64,000 bases of DNA, taken from positions 667,501 through 731,500 of the forward strand of contig JAODUP010000032.1 of the NCBI GenBank assembly GCA_025642065.1. The letters run 5' to 3'. The position numbers and the translations under genes were made by a program. Below are positions 22,960 to 64,000 of the stretch, piece after piece; position 1 is the stretch's first letter, and each line of letters opens with the position of its first letter. The notes beneath the pieces are model-generated. The model was not told the origin of the DNA. It searched no databases and saw nothing but the letters and a program-made list of their open reading frames with translations. Source of the stretch: Paralvinella palmiformis. Its lineage: Eukaryota; Annelida; Polychaeta; Terebellida; Alvinellidae.

Positions 22960-25130
22960 TATACACAACTATATACGGTAAGTGTCAATGTTATTGATTA
23001 TAAGTGTAATTTTTGTTTGAGCTAAGAATCATTTTAATATTCTAATACTGAATTAAGTTGAATTGCAACTATTCATTTATGTCTTATCTGATTGTTTTCC
23101 AAAAGATATAGATGAAATCAAGGATGAGGCATTGACACGAAGAGGTTCTCAATTATATCTACTTCAAAACTGTTCAATTATAATTACAATTATACAAGTA
23201 TGAAATGGGACTAATTATAAATTGCCTGTAATTGCGATGCAATTAAAAGTAAATCTACTACAACAGAAGAAAAAATACTTTGGGTTATTTTTTGCAATTA
23301 TGACATTTTTATTCAAGTAAATAAGAGAAATCACATACAATTATAAATTTGAACCAATCCAACTGATTCCTCAACACCATAATGCATATTCTAAGGAAAT
23401 TGATTGTGAAATATTTCATCATTCTATGATCATTTATAATGTTCTGTACAACAGAAGAAGAGAAAGTATTTCTCGTCTCCATAATATTGCCAGCTGGAAA
23501 CTTCTAGTAACCTTAGTAAATTATATTTCTTGTGAACTAATGTTAATTATTATTCATCTGATGGGAAATATTCATAGTCATCATGTGATTAGAAAAATTC
23601 AACATTAAACTTACAAATCAGAAAGTAAGAAGAAAAATAGCAACATGTTGAAATAGAGTTGTCTATTTGGATAATATTTTCTTAGTTATTTGATTATGAT
23701 GCTTAAAGTCAAAATATACCAATCCTTAAAATATATACGTCATGTGTTAGAGCTGAAATAATTTATTAATTCCCTCTAACATCACCTGGAATACCAGTAC
23801 TGGTAATTTGTTTTTTAATAGCGACAACTAGAATTGTATGATTTACTTCCCACTATGTAGATGCGTTCACTGAATTATAAATTTAATTAGTACTTCTGAT
23901 TTGAATATTTCAATTACAATTAAACACGCACACAAATACACACATTATTAGGTATTAAGTATAATAATTTAATGTTATTTGCAATATATTATTTTATGGT
24001 TTTTAAGCATATTCGATGCCATAGTGACTTCAAAAACTAATTTTAGTGAAACACAGTGTAATCAATGGAAAATCCATGATTTAGAAAATGGAAGGGTGTG
24101 CACTGGCTCAGTCCCTTACCAGATCTAGGACTCAAAATGTATGTAGCTTACATGTTCAATATGACATCTGTTCATTCATCATCTTCTGTGATCACTAAAT
24201 AGTAGAACGTAATAAACAATCTAAATAAGGTCTCTATAAATAATCCAGTAAGGTATATGGAACTTAACACAATTAATTTATAACTAGGTGTGTATCATAA
24301 TAATATACCTTGTTAAATACACCAGTAGAGGATATTGAAAAGAAATATAACAGAACAGAGTATTCGTGAGAAAGGTATGCTAGTATAATTAACTACTGAA
24401 GGAAAGATATTTAGGTAATCAAATAGAACTGATTTGTGACTAATAATTGGTGACTTTAGTTGCGGGAAATCTGTTGTAAACAATCAATCGATATTATCTT
24501 AACTACTCGTTAAGGGCATATTGTTTTTCTTTTGGTTAGGTACACTGCTATCTTAAAGTTTACAACAACAAAAAGGTGCGATCTTTCAAAATATTATATT
24601 CTGGTTCTCTGCTAGACTACTTTTGTACACGTGAGTTTCGGGGGGGGGTTATTTGTACAACAAACTTTGTTTTCATTGCGTTTTTTCGAACACTTTTTTC
24701 GATTTATACGTCGTTTCGTATCTTCTCTTCGTGTTATGGTGAGTTAGTCGTTACTATATTATTATTATTATTTGATATTTAACACCTTGTTCCTCGGCCA
24801 TACGTGACTAGGTAGAGCTCCAACTCGTATGTATGAATATAATGACTACTGGGGAGGTGGCTCTCAATTGCGTTGTTTATGTGCCGCCTGGAAAAGCGCC
24901 ATTGTATTGTTGGAAATTATTTTAAAACAAATGAAAGCAGTAAAAGATTCGGCACAAATATATCACAGCTACTGGCTGCCATTATATAACGACCTACTAC
25001 AGAGTAGAACAACATTGTTTTGGGCCGTTATCATTGACCTTAAAACTGTTCGATTTATGATTGTTTAATTACTTAAATACTTGCACGCAGAACACCAGTA
25101 CATACATTAACACTTAAACGCCGTAAGCAA
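22960..25130. other. Gene-free stretch upstream of the glycosyltransferase
   Basis: AT-rich sequence with only short frames. A frame at 24829-25068 has no recognisable domain. The 5' UTR and promoter of the downstream glycosyltransferase probably lie in the last part, but no clear TATA or splice site could be assigned. Confidence 0.4.
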
Positions 25131-25196
25131 ACCATCCCAATACACACACACACACACATATATATCACATTATATATATATTGCTATTTGTGATTG

Positions 25197-26252
25197 ATGC
25201 CACTACATACTGAATATATGAACGAGAGTATGAGGATTTTCTGTAGAAAACAATATTATTTGGAATGTTTCATTTATGTTGTAGTTATTGGATTATTACT
25301 GTTAGATATATGTGGATTTATGGACAATGTAGCTGGACCTTTAAAAAGGCCTTCGTCTTTTGTAATTCAGCAAGATAAAGACATCTATTCTCAAGACAAT
25401 AACAACATTAGGTCGATAAGAGAACCGTCCCCTAGCTCTTGTCGACGCTGCGTAGTTCCGGAATTAAAACTAGTTATAAGAAATGAAGATGCCTGCACAA
25501 CTAGGACTTTTGACGTCATGATGCTTATTGTTTCGTCACCTGGAAACTTCGACGAAAGGCAAACGATTCGGGATACGTGGGGAAATAAAATGTTAATGGC
25601 AGAACTAAGTCTCTCATACATATTCATCGTCGGAAATGGTAATAACTCAATCGTAGATGGCATTCTATTAAAGGAATATCGTAAATTCGGCGACATCCTT
25701 CATATTGATTTTCCGGATAATTATGGAACATTGGCCATGAAGAGGATCGTAGGAATGCGTTGGGCACAAAGGTACTGCAATCAATCTAACTATTTTATCT
25801 ACACAGACGACGACGTGTTTTTCAACGTGTTTTCCTTGAGGCGCCTAATCGTCGCTGGTACATTTTCGGCTACAAACACCGTATACGGAAAGTGCTTCAG
25901 CAACGGATTTCCGCACAGAGACGTGTTGTCTAAGTGGTACACGTCTTACAGAGTGTATCCCTATAGTTTTTATGGACCATTTTGCCTGGGAATGGTTCGG
26001 ATAATGGGTCGTCAAACTAACGAGCGAGTTGCCGAGAGATCTCGCTTCGTTCGATATTTCCATCTGGAAGATGTCTTTACAACGTCGTTGGTGGCCAGCG
26101 ACATAATTAACCAAAATATTGAAGGCATCAAGATGTTTCAGACGCGACTTACAGGTTGTAGATGGAACTGTTCCGTAATGGCGGTGTTGACAAGTACAAA
26201 ACAGCACATGTACCCATTGTGGAACCAAATAACGGAATATAATTGCATCTAA
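25197..26252 (+). CDS. Beta-1,3-galactosyltransferase-like protein, GT31 family
   Basis: An intronless 351-codon frame from ATG 25197 to TAA; an upstream in-frame TTG at 25194 is not taken as start. It reads as a Golgi type II membrane protein: short cytosolic tail, one hydrophobic anchor at residues 24-41, a stem to about 100, then a GT31 catalytic domain. Visible family motifs are ERQTIRDTWGN (120-130), IFIVG (142-146), DFPDNYGTLAMK (171-182), YTDDDVFFN (202-210, the DxD metal/UDP-sugar site) and HLEDVF (289-294). Sequons occur at N149, N195 and N324. Members move galactose or N-acetylglucosamine in beta-1,3 linkage onto glycans; the exact donor and acceptor cannot be read here. The usual CSGxGYV-type segment is replaced by CLGMVRIMG (263-271), a notable divergence. 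It is convergent with the PHTF gene. Confidence 0.9.
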   Translation: MPLHTEYMNESMRIFCRKQYYLECFIYVVVIGLLLLDICGFMDNVAGPLKRPSSFVIQQDKDIYSQDNNNIRSIREPSPSSCRRCVVPELKLVIRNEDACTTRTFDVMMLIVSSPGNFDERQTIRDTWGNKMLMAELSLSYIFIVGNGNNSIVDGILLKEYRKFGDILHIDFPDNYGTLAMKRIVGMRWAQRYCNQSNYFIYTDDDVFFNVFSLRRLIVAGTFSATNTVYGKCFSNGFPHRDVLSKWYTSYRVYPYSFYGPFCLGMVRIMGRQTNERVAERSRFVRYFHLEDVFTTSLVASDIINQNIEGIKMFQTRLTGCRWNCSVMAVLTSTKQHMYPLWNQITEYNCI

Positions 26253-26720
26253 CGTAACCTTACCGCTTCAGTGGTTGCCCCTTTCTAATTTTAGCAATTA
26301 AATCCTCATTTTCTTAAACAGAACAATCACGGTAGACTTTAAAGAAGGAAAAACGTCGTCGTAGCTAGCGAGGTACTTTTAATGTTTGCCTATAATGTCG
26401 GGTTACGATACCCTAAATAGGCAGCTTACACGTAATCGAATTCTTGTCATGCTTCTTTGGCAAAGATCAGTAATTTTCCAGTTGCACGCACCATGTTTAT
26501 GGTTGATATGTGAGGAAAATCGTTTTTCAGAAAGGTAATAGAAAAATATTTTAAGTGTCTGATACTTGTCAGTAGTAACTAAACGATGGGCCAGATACAT
26601 AGCACTGATTGATTTTATAGCAAGAGTAACATCACCACTCCTTTCAGTATTTCCCATTATATTTCACACATTTACGTGCATGCATCAACCTAAAACAAAT
26701 TCCAGATGCTGTTATGACTG
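26253..26720. other. 3' flank of the glycosyltransferase
   Basis: Non-coding; probably 3' UTR at first. No AATAAA close to the stop was seen. The nearest clear + strand AATAAA are at about 26992 and 27137, beyond the SINE. Confidence 0.35.
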
Positions 26721-26738
26721 ATTCTAGAAGCTACTAGA

Positions 26739-26924
26739 GGCGCCTCCGTGGTCTAACTGCTAGCGCATTGGTTCATAGATCACTACCAGCCGAGTTCAAA
26801 TATCACCGTGGGCATATCTGAAGGGTGTTTCATCTTTGACTTCGCTTTGTTACCTATGGGGGTCGCTTGGCCCATTTACCCTTTAATGTGCACGAAAGTG
26901 GCCGTAAAAGATCAATCATCATCT
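26739..26924 (+). repeat. tRNA-derived SINE, family A
   Basis: The only clear full-length family A copy on the + strand. The head GGCGCCTCCGTGGTCTAACT is at 26739, and the tail GATCAATCATCATCT ends at about 26924. AGAAGCTACT on the left (26726-26735) and ACAAGCTACT on the right (26925-26934) form an imperfect target-site duplication. The B-box is degraded (GTTCAAATA). Confidence 0.85.
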
Positions 26925-27073
26925 ACAAGCTACTGTTCTCAGTCACGCACTATTAGCTTGAGTAATGAAAGGTAAACCAATGCTCTAATTAAAAATAAAC
27001 GGCTGACTAGTAATATCTGTTCGTCATTTGTGTTTTGATCATATTTTGCTGACTATAGTGTCATAATCACAGT

Positions 27074-27074
27074 G

Positions 27075-27105
<31 letters not shown>

Positions 27106-27112
27106 GGTGGGC
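27074..27112. repeat. (GT)n/(GGGT)n microsatellite
   Basis: GT dinucleotides followed by GGGT tetranucleotides. Confidence 0.9.
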
Positions 27113-27119
27113 ACGTGGG

Positions 27120-29437
27120 TAACTCATCCATTACAATAAAACATCTGTTTTTTATTGACGACAACAAGAAATGATACAAACATACATACATACATACATT
27201 GCCAAGTTATTCCACCAGCGGCATAATAAACAGTGGCAGCAAAATAACAACTCACATACATTCATAAGTGAAAATACACATATACATAAACATACATGTA
27301 TGAAACACAAGATTTGAACCCCACCAATGGACAGAATCAACAAAACATACTGTCAAACATCACCACACACTGATGTATTACAATTAGTATAACTCCCTTA
27401 ATTTATGTGAACCATATTTTTTTAAACAATTCCGATTACAACCAGTGTGCGCCACCAGCAAACAGACACCGTGGATAAAAATGGCACAAAATTGTATACA
27501 AAAAAATTCCAAAATGAACTCATATGCCGATTTTCTCTGGATGTTAATTCCATGAGGAATAAATGAGGAAACCAACAGCAAATAATAGCCATCAACGTTT
27601 ATGGCATAACATCTGTATTGACAAAGAAAATGAACACACCTTCGCAACATAGCTTATAACCAAATAAAAAACGAATCTAATTTTGGAATAAAAATAGTGC
27701 TGATTGTAGTCGGTTTTTGGTAGTGTTAATTTAGCTTTCAAGTGAATTATATAATTTGTTATAACTTTATTTCACATTTTTGTATTGTTTTACTACCTGG
27801 AGGTTATTAACAAACAAAGTAAGATGACATCTGTCATATTCTATGTACACCATTTATTCCTAACAAACCAAAAGATGAATTACTGCATGTGTGAAACATA
27901 CTGAAGACAAACTAGATATAAATCTGCATGTGATGACTACAAGGATAGAACACATCAATTGTTTAATATCACAAATTATAATTTAATCTATAAACTGCAT
28001 TAAATACAATAACAAATGGATAGCCAACACAAGAGTACTTAATAACATGTTTACCAGTAATATCTATAATGAAATCTAAGAAAAATATGTATTATATTGA
28101 TAAAGTCTAGAAATACAATCAATTCAATAATAAAAACATCCACAAAACTTAAGGAGATACAGCAATTTGTAAAAATATTAATAACTTAGCCAAAAGTGCT
28201 CACAAACACCACAACACCTTTATGCAGACAACAATTACTAGATATGAAATCCAGTAGCATCATTGTCACTTAATTTTAAGTTGGTAAATACGGACCAAAA
28301 TAATTATACTTATAGAAAAGGTTTTTGCCATTTTAGGCAATTTTAATGTTTTAATTATTCAATACAGAAGGTGGCTCATTGATACTTGCCGTTAAAAAAC
28401 ATCGCGGGCATTGACAAGGTTTATTCACCGAAGTAAGGCATCGAACAATCTACCTAGGTGCACAACATATTATGTCAGACACAGGTCTGACACAGTAGGC
28501 AGACTAGATATTGAATAAATATAGTACAAACCTACAATACATATACATGATAATATAATTGTCTAAAAATGATCACAGATGAATGTGACTTAACAACTAA
28601 TCTTGACATCAAGTACATAAAAATGACGACAATATATCAGAACTCCATTAATACAGGATAGGCTTAAAGCAAAACACTCTGTTTGTAATAAATATCTGGG
28701 AACAACCAGAGCCTGAGAATAAACCAAAATACCATTCAGATGATTGATTTATACAATAAACCTTATTGTTATTATTAATGTAAATAATATTACAATCCAT
28801 TACTAAGGAAGAAATAAAAACATAACTCATAATACGTTGACCAAGAAATGTGTTTACAAAGACATCCATATTCATTCATACACACACACATACTTGGCAG
28901 TTTGCATTCCTTATTATTAAACAGCCACAACAATTACATTATAATACTCTCCCAACTACATCTGTACTTTGATTGGCAAAAGCTTTCAATAGCTGAAGCT
29001 TGTGTAATTTAGCTTTTGATTAAGACACACTATCTGTTTTAATGAAGATTCTATACCATGTTTTGTCACTGTATGGAGGGAACAATGTTCCCAATATAAC
29101 ATTTTATTAAGTCACTGAGGTTAATGAACTAAACAAAAAAGGGATAATCCAATCAAGTTATGTGTAGTGACAGCCATACATCCACACCTGCATGGATGCA
29201 TAATGAATTGCATTTTATGTGGTTATAATATACTGACATGACATAATATCACAGGAAAATATGTAGAGAGATAATCACATCCTCTGTTGCTATGCAGACC
29301 AATAGTTTAATATTACTTTCAGTCATTGGGACCAAACATGAGACCCTCTCTCTCTTTTTGTGTGTGTGTGTGTGTATCTATTTTTTACAAATGCACACAC
29401 ACACACACAAAAATACACACATTTCAACATATGACTG

Positions 29438-29472
<35 letters not shown>

Positions 29473-29699
29473 ACATAAAGAAAAATCAAACAAGATACAA
29501 CATTAAATTAAATGAACCAGTGATAAAGATACAAGCTGTATCATTTGAAATCACACAGTTATATTAACAGATTGTCTAATGACAACTTGTTAAAATATTT
29601 ACTTCTCTACAAGCAACAGCAAACAATTCCATTGCCACATTTCTTTATGACCTTCCTCATCACAACCACAATAACTACCAAAGAGAAAGATATTCTGAT
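27120..29699 (-). other. Region downstream of the PHTF stop codon; possible long 3' UTR
   Basis: No coding potential was recognised on either strand. On the minus strand it follows the PHTF stop, so at least its right part should be 3' UTR. A candidate minus-strand AATAAA lies near 27150, far downstream; the real cleavage site cannot be set by eye. GT, CA and TA microsatellites occur at about 29359-29375, 29395-29409 and 29441-29470. Confidence 0.4.
29441..29470. repeat. (TA)n microsatellite
   Basis: Short TA tract just downstream of PHTF. Confidence 0.9.

Positions 29700-64000
<34,301 letters not shown>

Noticed and set aside
25391..26228. Minus-strand frames of 101 and 127 codons
   Set aside because: Antisense shadows of the glycosyltransferase.

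Overview
The window looks like animal nuclear DNA. It is AT-rich, has phase-consistent GT-AG introns, long microsatellites, tRNA-derived SINEs with target-site duplications, and fossil LINE and pogo-type DNA transposons. The intron-rich PHTF gene, a single-exon family-31 glycosyltransferase and the style of the repeats suggest a lophotrochozoan, probably a gastropod mollusc. That taxonomic call is inference.

Layout. 1-4750: intergenic, with one SINE. 4760-16730: a recently duplicated locus for a tiny secreted peptide. Copy 1 has a TATA promoter at 5241, a non-coding first exon and two coding exons (5605-5671, 6198-6253), giving a 40-residue precursor with a signal peptide. A ~5.3-kb unit starting exactly at the coding exon is repeated (5593-10903, 10904-16179), followed by a 400-bp fragment of a third unit that carries only the signal-peptide exon (16193-16259). 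Copies 2 and 3 have a different upstream TATA region and first exon, supplied by the tail of the preceding unit. 18790-22600: transposon graveyard (a pogo-like element with TIRs and a gutted transposase, plus a pogo-type helix-turn-helix fragment). 25197-26252: intronless beta-1,3-glycosyltransferase (GT31) on the + strand. 29700-64000: the minus-strand PHTF (putative homeodomain transcription factor 1/2) orthologue. I could place 15 coding exons with consistent phase, plus 6 bases of a probable 5' exon at the window edge. Its introns hold SINEs, a decayed LINE endonuclease, a pogo MITE, a MITE with subterminal repeats and minisatellites. The GT31 and PHTF genes are convergent.

The most interesting item is the tandem secreted-peptide locus: identical coding sequence in copies 1 and 2, a duplication breakpoint at a splice acceptor, a promoter exchange between copies, and a third copy that could splice its signal exon to a new 3' exon. 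The PHTF gene also appears to lack one ~96-nt exon normally found near its C-terminus. All calls come from reading the sequence by eye. No alignments or searches were run.
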